From contig CM055098.1 in NCBI GenBank assembly GCA_029204225.1, positions 4,770,107-4,834,106 on the forward strand: a stretch of 64,000 nucleotides of DNA. Reading direction: 5' to 3'. Below are positions 1 to 11,000 of the stretch, in pieces. Numbering within the stretch: position 1 is the stretch's first letter; each line of letters starts with the position of its first letter. The notes beneath the pieces are model-generated. The model made no database searches and had not been told where the DNA came from. It saw only the letters and a list, made by a program, of their open reading frames with translations. Both the position numbers and the translations under genes were made by a program. Source of the DNA: Diphasiastrum complanatum. Lineage: Eukaryota > Streptophyta > Lycopodiopsida > Lycopodiales > Lycopodiaceae.

Positions 1-858
1 CTAAGGTCCCAGAGCAAGTTAGAATGTCAAGGACTGAGCCTCCGACCTGTGGTGAGCCAGTCAAGTAGTCACAAAGTCATGAGCTAGCTCTGGAGCTCGA
101 GTCATGGCCTAGTCAGGAAAGCAGGTTGATTTGGCCGCCAAGACGGCTCCCGGGACCCATGTCAGGGAGCCAGACTGATTCTGCTAGGCTTGCCAAGCTT
201 AATCAGCAAAATAAAATCTAAGTCCTAAAAAGCGTGCTTTACCAGAAAGCACTATGTTTCAAACCAGAGGGGGTGCGCTGAATCACAGCAGAACTATAGG
301 GGGAGTCCGGCAGACAGAAACTTGGGTAGCTCAACCAGCGCCATGAATCCAGTCGCCAGGTCTCAGCTCCCTCTACCAGCACGAGCCAGGCACAATGCCC
401 AGCACGTGTTGGTGGCCCCGAGACCGGTCAGTCTATGTATGAATGTAACCTCTTCCAAATCTAATAAAGTTGATTCTTGGGGATGATTACCATTTCGGTT
501 TCGCCTCCGGGACTGGTCCAAGTGAAAGGACCCTTACTACAACCTTTTTGCGTCACTGGCGCCTAAGGGTCCCTGTCATCGACATGGGGCTTGCCGCTAT
601 GCCAATTGGTCAGTTTGGCGACCACTATGCCTTGGGTTTCATGTGTGGCTTGTCTTTGCCTTTGGTTACCTTTTGGGGACGGATTCTGAGTTGGCTTTCG
701 GGTTGGTTGGGATTCCAGCTTTCTTAAGTCTGAATGGTTAAGCTTGTTACGTTTCTGAGTTGGCTTTTACGTAAGTGCATGATGGATGAATGTTAGACTT
801 AAGCAAGTGTTGGGGAAACCGCTCAAGTCCCAGCGCCCTTTGAGGCGCCGGCGCAACA
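1..858 (+). repeat. 5' LTR, truncated by the window edge
   Basis: This stretch matches 4334-5188 nearly base for base, with about 22 substitutions or single-base indels. It ends GCGCAACA, giving the expected CA end directly before the primer binding site. Roughly the first 60 bp of the LTR lie outside the window. AATAAA-like words near 205-215 and 465 could serve as polyadenylation signals, but I see no clear TATA box. Confidence 0.9.
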
Positions 859-860
859 TG

Positions 861-873
861 TGGTATCAGAGCC
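861..873 (+). other. Primer binding site, initiator tRNA-Met type
   Basis: TGGTATCAGAGCC lies two bases after the LTR end. It is the classic plant LTR-retrotransposon site for priming minus-strand cDNA with the 3' end of initiator tRNA-Met. It sets the element's orientation as plus. Confidence 0.9.
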
Positions 874-958
874 GACTAGCCAGTCAGCTACGCAAGTCTC
901 ACAGGGATGGCCACGTTTTGGGATTTGTCAGGACAACCGTTGCGCAAGGTGCTGCCCA

Positions 959-1334
959 CAGTGTAAGCACGGGTGCGTCCACGGTCGGGGTGGTCGACAG
1001 AACGGGGGACTTGATGAGTCAAAGTGCTGCCCTCGAGGTGTAAGCACGGTCAGTTCTCGCGGTTTGGGCCTGGCGCTGTCTGCACGTAGGACGGATGAGG
1101 CAAAGTGCTGCCTAGGTAGGTGAAAGCACGGTCTGTACCTTGTGGGGTGCGCGGCGACATATTCGAACTGTACGGGTTAACCATTGATACAGAGATGCTG
1201 CTCAAATTTGGGTGTAAAGCACGGGTGGTTAGCTGCCGGTGCGGGATAGCTGCCGATCGTTTAGCTATAAGGGCTATCGACCAAAAAGTGGTGGGGCGTG
1301 ACTGAGGCAATGTGCTGCTTAATGGTGAAAGCAC
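959..1334 (+). repeat. Five imperfect leader repeats able to form GTGCT/AGCAC hairpins
   Basis: A short module recurs in the untranslated leader: (GAGgCAA)xGTGCTGC, 10-16 variable bases, then AAGCACGG. GTGCT and AGCAC are complementary, so each copy can fold as a small hairpin with a CGG tail. Stems lie at 959-963/976-980, 1024-1028/1043-1047, 1105-1109/1125-1129 and 1312-1316/1330-1334. A fourth-in-order copy near 1195-1222 has ATGCT in the 5' arm. Spacing grows from 65 to 117 bp. The place, between primer site and gag, is where packaging and dimerisation signals of LTR elements usually lie; that role is an inference. Confidence 0.65.
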
Positions 1335-1688
1335 GGATGGTTGGATGGATGCTTCCCCGTGGGCTAATTCTGTGATAGATTTGTGTGGGCGCGGCTAGGC
1401 AAAGGTCCTACGTCCGGTCTCAGGGGGTTTGTGGCTTGAGAGGGATCCTCTATGTTTGCTTTGGTTGGTATGTTCTGTTTGTTGTGTGCTTGCTTGGACA
1501 CAAATGACCTGGTTCCTACTTGGCTCTCAGGTGATGTGGGCGTGCTAAGTTTGAGGAAGGGATATTTTCATTGAAGTTGATTTAATAAAGAAGAAAAGAG
1601 AGCTGTGGGGCCCGGCCGACAGAAAGGAGAGCTTCAAATATAAAAAGGATTGAGGCGATAATCTGTTGGAAGTACACCTCTGACTATA

Positions 1689-3902
1689 ATGGGGGACCAT
1701 CTTGAAGAGTTACGAACATTGACGGACGGAGAAGAGCTGACTCGAGAATACAGCTCTCGCATGCATCGAGATGGCACCAGGTCCAAGTCGAGAAAGAAAG
1801 AGCGTATGCACTCCACAGTGGCGCCCCTCCAAGAAGAGATGGGTGGCCCTTCTGAACCTACACCAAGAGATGAACCCTTGCCAGAGGCGCAGCAGGACCT
1901 CTTTGAAGTGAAGATGCGGCAATACTTATCAAGCGCAATGACGGCAATGCTTAGCGAGGTGAAGAAGGATACAGAAACCGAAAGGAAAGAATGGCAAACA
2001 TCCTTGCGAGCCATGAATCTTACTCAAATTAACCTTGCTAGAGAAATGAGAGACGGGCTAACACAGCTCGAAGCCAGGTTTGAAGAGTTGGAAGCAACTA
2101 GGGGGAATGCAGTGGCGCCTCCTCCACAGATACCAAGAGAACCACGAGCGCGAAACGCGGAGGGCCCAAGAAAGACTGCCAAAGTGAAAGCACCACCTAC
2201 TTTCAAAGGAGAGCGTGACATTCGAGTTGTGGAAGATTGGTTGTTTCACATGGACCATTACTTCCGTCTGATGAACACTCCTGAGGAAGAAAGAACTGAT
2301 TTGGCATTAGCATATTTTGAGGGCTACACTACAAATTGGTACCGGATGGCAGGAATGCATTTTCAAACATGGGACGTATTCAAAGCCGCGTTACGAGAGG
2401 AGTTCATACCGAAGGATTCACACATGAGATTGAGGACAGAATTATCGGGGCTCAAACAGAAAGGATCATTGCGAGAGTTCCTCAATAAATTCAGAAAGAG
2501 TGTATGGGTCATTGAAGATATGTCCAAGGCGGACAAAACTCATTACCTATTATCTGGAATGCAATCTTGGACCCGACGTGCGATAGACAGCTACATGCCC
2601 CATGATTTCAATTCAACTATTCGAGCGGCTGAAATGGTTTGTGATTATGAGAGCACATTGGCACCAGCTGCTCCCGCAACCTCAACAAGAGTATTTAGTG
2701 GATCCAGACCGAGTCCGAGCTTCTTTTCAAGGGGGGACTCAGCTCCAAATGACAACCAAGCCTCGAGTAGCGTGAACAAATTCCCAACAAAAATAGGGTT
2801 TGGCAACCAAGGCAACAATGGAGGGAACATGTTCCAGAGAAGAAACAATGTTGGACCTTCAGCTAGTCACAACAACAGCTCACCAACAGTGGGCAGTTCC
2901 ATGCGTTGCTTCAACTGTCATCAGCAAGGTCACTCTTGGAGGTCATGCCCCAAACCATTGAATAAGCAAATCATGGCTTCCATTGAAGGATTTGATAGGA
3001 TGGAGAGAGAGGCATTTGATCAAGAAGATGGTGAACAAGATGATGAAGAGGACCCAGAAACGGATTTGACGGAGTCTGACCTGAATGCCTTGCAACAGAT
3101 AGGGGCACTTGCGGCGCATCGTGAACATCTTATGGCGACTCCTGCGAGAGGATCCAAGTTATTGTACCTGAAAGGCTGTATTCAAGGCATGATCATTTAC
3201 TTCATGGTAGACCTGGGGGCGTCACATAACTACTTGTCAGAAAAACTGACAGGAGAATTGGACATCCAATGTGAAGAAAATGTGACTCCTATTTGTGTGG
3301 AGACCGCGAAAGGTACAATGACCACTTGTAGATTGGCAACCAACTTACCAATCTCTCTGGGAGCCTGGAAGAATCGACTAACGTTCACAATCTTGAAGAT
3401 GGATGCCTTCGACGCTATTTTGGGATTAAGCTGGTTTAACGAACATGTGGTGGCCTTCTTGGCAAAAGGGGTTAACCTTGTGTTATTATATAATGGCAGG
3501 AGACCTTGTGTCGTCAGAGCTGTGCCAGGGGACCAACTAGAAAAGAACGACACAAATGAACCTGAGCCAACCATTCCTCCCAATCTCATTCACCTATTTA
3601 ACGAAGGACAGCCAACAATGACAGACCAGCTGACACGGGAACAAATGGAGCCAACATTGCCTATAGTCTCTACATCAAAGGTGAATTCAAGTGCCGATGC
3701 AGAGCTCAAGGAGCTCACCTTGTGTGACCAAGCAAAAGCTCACTTCTTTAACGAAGGACATCCAATAGTGACAAACCAGCTGACGCGAGGTCAAATGGAG
3801 CCAACATTGCCTGTAGTTTCTACATCAAAGGTGAATCTAAGTGCCGATGCAGAGCTCAAGGAGCTCAACCTGGACGACCAAACGAAATATCTAGAGTCCT
3901 AG
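1689..3902 (+). CDS. Intact Gag-protease polyprotein of the TR-GAG-like element
   Basis: This 737-residue ORF has no internal stop. Residues 1-110 are charged and low in complexity. Residues about 180-330 match a Ty3-type Retrotrans_gag domain (VEDWLFHMDHYF near 181, then W- and L-rich helices ending near CDYES). A CCHC zinc knuckle, C-X2-C-X4-H-X4-C, lies at 407-420 and would bind the element's RNA. An acidic stretch follows, then an aspartic-protease-like domain with DLGAS at 508-512 and ILGLSWF downstream. Active proteases of this family have D-S/T-G, so the Leu may abolish cleavage. Residues 636-735 are two tandem copies of a 50-residue repeat (NEGxPxxTxQLTR core). The first ATG of the frame lies about 0.8 kb after the primer site. 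Nothing of RT follows. The open frame and the young LTRs suggest it was recently translatable. Confidence 0.85.
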   Translation: MGDHLEELRTLTDGEELTREYSSRMHRDGTRSKSRKKERMHSTVAPLQEEMGGPSEPTPRDEPLPEAQQDLFEVKMRQYLSSAMTAMLSEVKKDTETERKEWQTSLRAMNLTQINLAREMRDGLTQLEARFEELEATRGNAVAPPPQIPREPRARNAEGPRKTAKVKAPPTFKGERDIRVVEDWLFHMDHYFRLMNTPEEERTDLALAYFEGYTTNWYRMAGMHFQTWDVFKAALREEFIPKDSHMRLRTELSGLKQKGSLREFLNKFRKSVWVIEDMSKADKTHYLLSGMQSWTRRAIDSYMPHDFNSTIRAAEMVCDYESTLAPAAPATSTRVFSGSRPSPSFFSRGDSAPNDNQASSSVNKFPTKIGFGNQGNNGGNMFQRRNNVGPSASHNNSSPTVGSSMRCFNCHQQGHSWRSCPKPLNKQIMASIEGFDRMEREAFDQEDGEQDDEEDPETDLTESDLNALQQIGALAAHREHLMATPARGSKLLYLKGCIQGMIIYFMVDLGASHNYLSEKLTGELDIQCEENVTPICVETAKGTMTTCRLATNLPISLGAWKNRLTFTILKMDAFDAILGLSWFNEHVVAFLAKGVNLVLLYNGRRPCVVRAVPGDQLEKNDTNEPEPTIPPNLIHLFNEGQPTMTDQLTREQMEPTLPIVSTSKVNSSADAELKELTLCDQAKAHFFNEGHPIVTNQLTRGQMEPTLPVVSTSKVNLSADAELKELNLDDQTKYLES
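3594..3893 (+). repeat. Two in-frame 150-bp tandem repeats at the gag-protease C terminus
   Basis: Bases 3594-3743 and 3744-3893 are tandem copies of exactly 50 codons, nearly identical in their second halves (STSKVN and SADAELKEL are in both). They lie where the protease domain would normally run into RT. The repeat is likely a late duplication that kept the frame. Confidence 0.8.
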
Positions 3903-4272
3903 GGGACTCATCCAGATGTGCGACAAAAACGACATATCTGAGGCTTAAGGGAGCCTTAAGTACCTTTTTCTTTCATGTTAATAAAGTAAGCCGCATTTCT
4001 CATTGAGGAGTGAGCTTCAATTTAATGTCTAAGTGCAGCAGTTTCAAACAGGTTTTACGTAAGTGAACTAGATCCACACTTTTCCTGTGCTGGGTGTAAA
4101 ACACAATATCATTACTCCGCTTTACAGTTGGTTTCCTTTGGCCGGTGAATCAAGCCCGTGCCCTTGTATATGTGACTAAAGTCTGGCCGGTGAATTAAGC
4201 CCGTGCCACGAGTCTTAGGTTCTAGTTTGGCCCTGATGAGGACATCAGCTTTCTCAAACGAGGGGAGGATGT
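3903..4272 (+). other. 3' noncoding region with a 45-bp-period direct repeat and the polypurine tract
   Basis: No coding sequence is seen. TGGCCGGTGAATYAAGCCC is repeated at 4139 and 4184. A snap-like CTTAAGGGAGCCTTAAG occurs near 3943. At 4261-4272 the purine-rich AGGGGAGGATGT directly precedes the 3' LTR and is the likely plus-strand primer. The 60 bp before it could encode a remnant like the extreme C terminus of a chromovirus pol, but this is too short to prove. Confidence 0.6.
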
Positions 4273-5188
4273 TGTAAAGCTGACTCGGGTGCACCCAGCG
4301 TGCCCTGTAAGACTCAAAGGGGTGACACCCTTTAAGGTCCCAGAGCAAGTTAGAATGTCAAGGACTGAGCCTCCGACCTGTGGTGATCCAGTCAAGTAGT
4401 CACAAAGTTATGAGCTAGCTCTGGAGCTCGAGTCATGGCCTAGTCATGAAAGCAGGTTGATTCGGCCGCCGGGACGGCTCTCGGGACCCATGTCCGGGAG
4501 CCAGACTGATTCTGCCAGGCTTGCCAGGCTTAATCAGCAAAATAAAAACTAAGTCCTAAAAAGCGTGCTTTACCAGAAAGCACTATGTTTCAAACCAGAG
4601 GGGTGCGCCGAATCACAGCAGAACTATAGGGGGAGTCCGGCAGACAGAAACTTGGGCAGCTCAACCAGCGCCAGGAATCCAGTCGCCAGGTCTCAGCTCC
4701 CTCTACCAGCACGAGCCAGGCACAATGCCCAGCACGTGTTGGTGGCCCCGAGACCGGTCAGTCTATGTATGAATGTAACCTCTTCCAAATCTAATAAAGA
4801 TGATCCTTGGGGATGATTACCATTTCGGTTTCGCCTCCGGGACTGGTCCAAGTGGAAGGACCCTTACTACAACCTTTTTGCGTCGCTGGCGCCTAAGGGT
4901 CCCTGTCATCGACATGGGGCTTGCCGCTATGCCAATTGGTCAGTTTGGCGACCACTATGCCTTGGGTTTCATGTGTGGCTTGTCTTTGCCTTTGGTTACC
5001 TTTTGGGGACGGATTCTGAGTTGGCTTTCGGGTTGGTTGGGATTCCAGCTTTCTTAAGTCTGAATGGTTAAGCTTGTTACGTTTCTGAGTTGGCTTTTAC
5101 GTAAGTGCATGATGGATGAATGTTAGACTTAAGCGCGTGTTGGGGAAACCGCTCAAGTCCCAGCGCCCTTTGAGGCGCCGGCGCAACA
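4273..5188 (+). repeat. 3' LTR of the TR-GAG-like element, 916 bp
   Basis: It starts TGTAAAGC right after the purine tract and ends GCGCAACA, so it has normal TG...CA ends. It is about 97% identical to bases 1-858. The next bases are AAGCC; the matching 5' target duplication is outside the window. Confidence 0.9.
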
Positions 5189-5639
5189 AAGCCCTCAAGC
5201 ATTGATCTTCAATCCCCCTCAATTATCCTTAATCGCTCCAAAGACGCTCCAACTTGCAAAAAAACAAAGTGAGAGAGAAGGCGCTGGATCGCACGAATAC
5301 GAAAAACCAAACAGACGTTGGAATCCGACGTCTTTAAAACAAATCGGATTTCGACGTCCGTGCCCATTCAGGCCCGAACAACAGGCTTCAGAAACCATGG
5401 ACAGGCTTTCGGATTGCCTTTGAAAAAAGATGCCACGCCATATCCACGTCTGAATGTCGAAATTCGACATGTCGGATTCTGACGTGCCTTTCAAAAATTG
5501 GTTGCCACCCATATTTCCCAATCGCCGGACTCTGATTTTCGGATTTTTTACTTAAACATCGTATTTCGAATGTCGAATTGCGACGGATTATGAAATTTTT
5601 GAAAATACGTCGGACGTCCACATCGAAATCTGCACGATA
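5189..5639. other. No gene seen; GTCGA/GACGTC-rich tract
   Basis: I find no credible coding sequence. The stretch from about 5300 is unusually rich in CGACGTC, TCGGATT and GTCGAA words, including TGTCGAAATTCGACA. Similar clusters occur near other copia pieces in this window, so this may be LTR remnant. Confidence 0.4.
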
Positions 5640-6075
5640 TGTTATTGTGTCCTTGGAGCTCTCGGGTTTTGAGGTTGATTCTCAAAATCTTCTTCTCTTT
5701 GATGCTCCTCCTCAATCCTTACAAGCTTCATGTCACCAAAATTTTTAGTTGCACTCTCAATAGCAACACAAGCCTCCAATTTAAACAATCTCCTTTGTTT
5801 AAATCCTCTGGCAATGCGTTTTTCATTCATCATGATAAAACAAACTCCATGCTCAAAGTTGACATCTAAGCCACTATTACCAACACTTAGCAAGTTCTTT
5901 GTCATTGATGACACATAAAGGACATTTTCTAGATCCATTCTTTTAGAAGATTCTAGACATAAAGAGATGGTAGCAACACCATCTATCCTACACTCTTCAT
6001 TGCTGGATTTATTCCTCTACTCTCCTAAATCCCATGTTAATCTAGTTCCATTCATATATTGCTGCAGTTTTACAT
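5640..6075 (-). pseudogene. Ty1/copia relic: end of protease and GAG_pre-integrase region
   Basis: Read on the minus strand, the frame gives protease-end text such as GVATISLCLESS, then LENVLYVSSMTKNLLSVG, the usual copia lead-in to the GAG_pre-integrase domain. A short stretch ending in RRLFKLE follows. An in-frame stop lies near 6024 and the reading ends in unrelated residues near 5650. Integrase, RT and RNase H are absent here. It is an old fragment, cut at both ends. Confidence 0.7.
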
Positions 6076-8035
6076 GCATTGTCGCACAGTCTACAAAAAT
6101 ACTCTATTATCAAGACATTCAAGAGAGTGGAAGTCCGACTTGTCGAAGTTACCCGACTTGTCAAAATTGGCCGAACTATTGGGGAAGCCTGACTTGGTCG
6201 ACTTATTGGGGAGTTCGACTTATCGACTCAACCGACTATCTTCGAGGACCGTCAAACAACTATCCGATTTTATTGACTATCGATAGTGACACACTCGATT
6301 CCGAATAGTTGAAGCCTTCTCATGCCCACTTCCACAAGGAACAAAAATCAGAAATGAATCCACTCAAATTAGAGGCAATATTAACAAAAAATAACTTGGT
6401 GGAACTTCTGGCTTGCAAACTATGGATTCCGCACAAAACAAAAAATTTATAGGTGTCTATAATTTGGACATCAAAATCTACTTCTGACAGTCAGCAGGGT
6501 CCACAAGGACAATGAATGAGGTAACAATGGCTTGGGTGTGGTCTTTAAATTATGTACCTGAGAGGAATTAGGCTCTCTCACCTCCATGGGCCTATCACCG
6601 GTGACTGGGTCAATTGGGGGCCTATCATATTGTTCAATGTCAAGCAGCTTTCAATGTCTAAAAAAAAAATAATTAGAGTAATTATAAAGAAATCAAACCC
6701 ATGCTAAGCATAAAAAGATAACTAATACTCAAATTTTGTTGCCATGCAAAACAGATTGAACTTACAATTGTCTTCAGGGCATCATCGAAGAAGTTTCAAA
6801 GTATGTCATGCTCACAAAGACAGACCTTCATGAACTCGTTCTCCAGAATGTATAAAAATATTTTCTTGTCAATCGACACATTGCTTAGCCAAAGATCAAA
6901 ATAGACCTATTCTTAGCATAGCTTGGGCCCCACAACACAGCTACAAGAAATCAAAGCTAACTTGAAGCATGAGATGTCAGCTTTCGGGAGCCGGTCCTGA
7001 GATTAGCAATCTTTGGAAGTTTATGCTTTGTCTAATAGACTAGTCGTTTAGCTGAAACTAAAAGCCAAAAAGCGAAGAAAAGCAAATGAACATGTAGGGG
7101 TGAGTTATGCCATGTTTGTGCTCCTTAAATAATGTATGGGAACCGGGTAGGTCTCATCTTTCATGTGTTGAGTTTGACGGAAAAGGGTGAATGTCGTCCA
7201 TTAAGTTTGAATTCTGGCTTTTCCTTCCATGCTCGTCATCGAAGTTGAATTTACTTGGAACTTTAATAACATTTCCATTTTAGCTCGGAATGGGGCTAAG
7301 TGAAAGGAAAATTAAAGCAAATTTCATATTGTTTTCAATTGTGCATTGTAAATAAGGATTCGATTTCAACATTGACTTACAAAATTCATTTCTTTTTTGT
7401 TTGGGGTTGCTTAAAAAACTAAAAACATAATTGTTGTGTTTGACGTTGGCAGTCAACCAAAAATGAACATAAGTTTGAATTTTACATGTTAGTTTTATTT
7501 TCTACGCTAAAATATTTGGCAAAACCACGAATGTTGGTTTAAATTCTTAAGATTCTTGAACGTATTACACATGGGATAATTTGACAGGGTTTAGGTAACT
7601 TCCCTCTCTCGTGTTTTTGCCTTAAATGCTACAAACTAATTAAGGACATGGGCCTTATCAGAATTTTACTTAGAGCATAATGTCAGCAAAAATTCTAAAG
7701 TAACCCTAAATTCAAAAGTCTCTGGGACCTAACTTTTGCCCGAACACTTTGTCTAAGTACTTAAAGATATGGTTGCTAGTCTAGAAACATTTCGTGCTTA
7801 GGTCTTCGAATGTTCTTGTTTGCTATGTTGCTTTCTAGTTATCATAATCTATTCAAACTAGCATACCTGCATTTCTTTAAACCCATGCTAAGCATAGTTT
7901 TCTATGCTCAGCATAGAATAAAGTCTTCAGTTTTTGTTGTTTTTTGTTAACTTATTTAATCAAGTCTCGTGACTAAAAGCAAAATTGTAATTGTTTAATT
8001 TTTACTTTGTAGTATTTTTTCATTTTGGTTTAGCA
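6076..8035. other. No gene seen; AT-rich spacer with GTCGA words at its left end
   Basis: 6120-6310 is dense in CGACTT/GTCGA words with no coding signal I trust. From 6310 to 8035 I see only AT-rich noncoding DNA. The near-palindrome CCATGCTAAGCATA recurs at about 6701 and 7886, where it is followed by a second copy (ATGCTCAGCAT). No promoter for the gene at 8036 can be picked out. Confidence 0.5.
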
Positions 8036-11000
8036 ATGGCAAGTTCATCTTCTTTAGTTCCTCCTGCTGTAACTTATTATAAAGGGATTTCTATGAGTTC
8101 ATCTTCCGACATCAAGATTACAACTGTGTACCACAAGGTGACTCGTGGTACACAGTTGTACTCTTGATGTCGGAAGATGAACTCGTGTACCAGAAGGTGA
8201 CTCCAGGTTCGACACAAGCTGCTAAATTTTGTACAACTTCGTCCTTGTCATTGTGTTTCTTAAATCCTAGAGCAGTATACTACTCCCCTTCACCAAAAAT
8301 CCACAATGATTCGGAATCAAGCAAGCACTCAGTTAATGATTCTAGTCAATTCACCATCCCACGACGTGGCAGTCTTTCCTTGAGAAAGTCAAGACCAGCA
8401 CGGACTTGGTCCGTTCAATGTTCGAAGTCCGAGAGATCTATATTTTCGAATGTTGCAGAGATTTCTGAAATCCCAGAGCCTTCTACTAAAAACCAAGATA
8501 ATGAAGTGGCAGAGAATCAACCCACACTTTCAACAAGTATGGAATCATTACCAGCACCTTTAGGTGCCACTGTCCCAAGTTCTTCATACAAAGTAGAAGC
8601 CAAAGGGAAAGAGAAATTTTGAAGAGACTTACAATCGAATCGAGAAATGACCTCACATCAAAAACAATTACTGGAACCTCGTGAAACCCGTACAGTAAAA
8701 AACTTAGTTTGTTGTATTTCCTCCTGTTTGCAGAAATTAACCTTTCCTGACGTGAAGCAGATTCGCTCGAGCTTTTTTTCAAAGACAAAAAATGATCAAA
8801 ATTATTACCTTTGTTCATTGTCAGGCCTGATAGGAAAGGTTTCACTTACTTTCTAGAAACAACTGAAGTTTGTCGCAAGACTTTCAAGGTTGTCCATGCA
8901 ATTGGAAAATCTAGACTTGCTCGTATTCACACGAGATTAAAAAAGGATCCTAGTCTTCAAGGTTCAGTTCAAGATTGGACTTTTTCTCTGGACTACTTAA
9001 CTGCAAAAGCATGGTTGACGCATTTTATAGACGTGCATGCTGAAAAACTCCCGAATTTTTTATATTTTCACCTTTCAAACAATTTTTTGAAATTGAAAAT
9101 ATTCATGATGTATAAAGATTTTGCAATGTCGAAGAATGTTCAGCATTTAAGTTATTGTTATTTCATGAAACTGTGAAAGAGAGATTTTGGTCTAGTAAAA
9201 ATTCCGAAATCCAGAATGTCTGTCTGTAGCATATGCGAATAGTTAAAAGTGCTCAGAGAACAAGCCAAAAGTCCACAGGAAAAAGCTATTTGGTAGATAC
9301 TACATTTTGTTATTTTTTTTGAACACCCGGTAGTTAACGCTTTCAATTTACTAAATCACTTTTTTGGTGTGATTTTTTTCGTGGACTTTATGAAGTCACT
9401 TCAAATTCACAGAGAGCAACAAACTACAGAAAGACAAAAGCTTGCCAAGCACAGGAAAAAGTGTTTGGAATTTTCTCAAAAGTATTTGGGTCTCGTAATC
9501 GACGGGATGGATCAAAAGAAGACGCTATTGCCACATTTTGTGAGGGTGCCAAAAAATCTAAACGAAGTGGATTTCATCCAAGTTCATTTAGTTGGAGCTC
9601 TTACATTCAACGACATCTTGCAGTCTAAAGTGTATTTCAAGTATCCCAATATTCGAAATGATCCAAATTTGCCCATTACCATAATCCACAAAATAATAGT
9701 TGAATTTGGCAACAGTCTTTCTGAGATTCTTTACTTGCAACTTGATAATACCGCCAGAGAATATAAAAATCAAACAGTGCTGGCATATTTGTTGATGTTG
9801 GTTGCTTTAAAAATCTTCAAAAAAATCAAAATAGGATTTTTATTGGTGGGTCATACTCATGATCAAATCGACCAAATGTTTAGCCGCTTTTCCAAAAATT
9901 TGAAATGCAAAAAGGCCTTTTCTTTGCCGGTACTGCAAAGTACTATTGAGGAGTTGTACACCCCTAGACCAATTGTGTTCTTACTACGACGCACATTTAA
10001 TTTTAGAGACTTACATAAAAATGGCGGACGAACATTGCACTGCACCAATAAATGATATTAGTTCTCAACATCAATTCAAAACTGAAAATGATATTGGTGG
10101 CATCACATTGTTGTGGGCAAAGCAATTTTCAAACTCTACGGAATGGTTACCATCTGATGGAGTTCATTTCTTACAGAGCATGCCCTCTTCTCAATTTAAG
10201 CTTGCACCTTTGTGTCACCTAACTTCTACAATGGAAGAGCAAAAGGCTCAAAGAGAACGTCATCCAATTGATACATTTGTGGCTTTAAACTTTTTGGAAA
10301 TGACTATTCAAGCAACATAGCAATTTTTTGATGAGTTTGACCGACATTGGTAGGCGGATTTTTTTGAAGAGCAAAAGTTAAGTTTGCTTAACTTGGGAGA
10401 TGCAAACTCGTCTGAGGAGTTTCACTACCTGTTTAGATTTTCAACTTCAACAACGACAGTTGATTCCTCTATTGTTGCCCAACAAGCTGATTATTTGACC
10501 CTTGTGCAGAGAACGAAGAACGTGATATTTATTTGGTCCTAGAAAAAGTCGACAGACTGTAAATGCTGCCAAGGCTAAATGGTCTGGTAACCTCAATGAA
10601 TTAACGGTCGGGAGTCTCATTGCACTTTTGGCATCGAAAAATAATGAAAGTTATCTATTTTGGATCGCTAAAGTGATTGGCTTCATTCAGTGCGACGACA
10701 CCAAGATTGTACATGTGCACTGGATGCGTACCATTTCAATAGATGCTTTCTTGGGAAGTACGAGCTAGAAATGTTACAATTAGATCCAATGGGCAAGTGG
10801 AAGCACTCAACAAAGAATCAACCAACATTCGATGACATAAATCTTGGAGATGTGGATGTACTTGCATTTAATTTTGAGTTGACAATGATGAATCATTTAC
10901 AAAAGTCAACAATATCTATTTTGCAAGAACGTCTTGGATCAAGTGCACAACCATCATCTTTGACTCGGCTTTAACTTAGCAAAGCCACATTACAAACTTT

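Larger units (their letters stand above)
1..5188 (+). mobile_element. Non-autonomous Ty3-type LTR element carrying only gag-protease (TR-GAG-like)
   Basis: Two long direct repeats flank one large ORF. The window starts inside the 5' LTR, so the left end and target duplication are missing. The order is LTR, a primer binding site complementary to initiator tRNA-Met, a leader of about 0.8 kb, a 737-codon gag-protease ORF, about 370 bp of noncoding DNA, a purine tract, and the 3' LTR. No reverse transcriptase, RNase H or integrase is found between 3902 and 4272 in any frame. Plant elements of this type, LTRs plus only a Gag ORF, have been called TR-GAGs and are thought to move with pol supplied in trans. 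The LTRs differ at about 22 of about 856 aligned positions, so the insertion is fairly young. The TGGTATCAGAGCC-type primer site and the GAGGGGAGGATG purine tract suggest descent from a Ty3 element such as a chromovirus. Confidence 0.85.

Noticed and set aside
861-873. Fragment of a tRNA-Met gene (also at 32120)
   Set aside because: Only 12-13 bases match, directly beside LTR ends; these are primer binding sites.
470-5057. 85-codon ORFs at 470-727 and 4800-5057 with nearly identical protein
   Set aside because: They lie in the two LTRs and are alike only because LTRs are copies. No domain or coding-type substitution pattern is seen.
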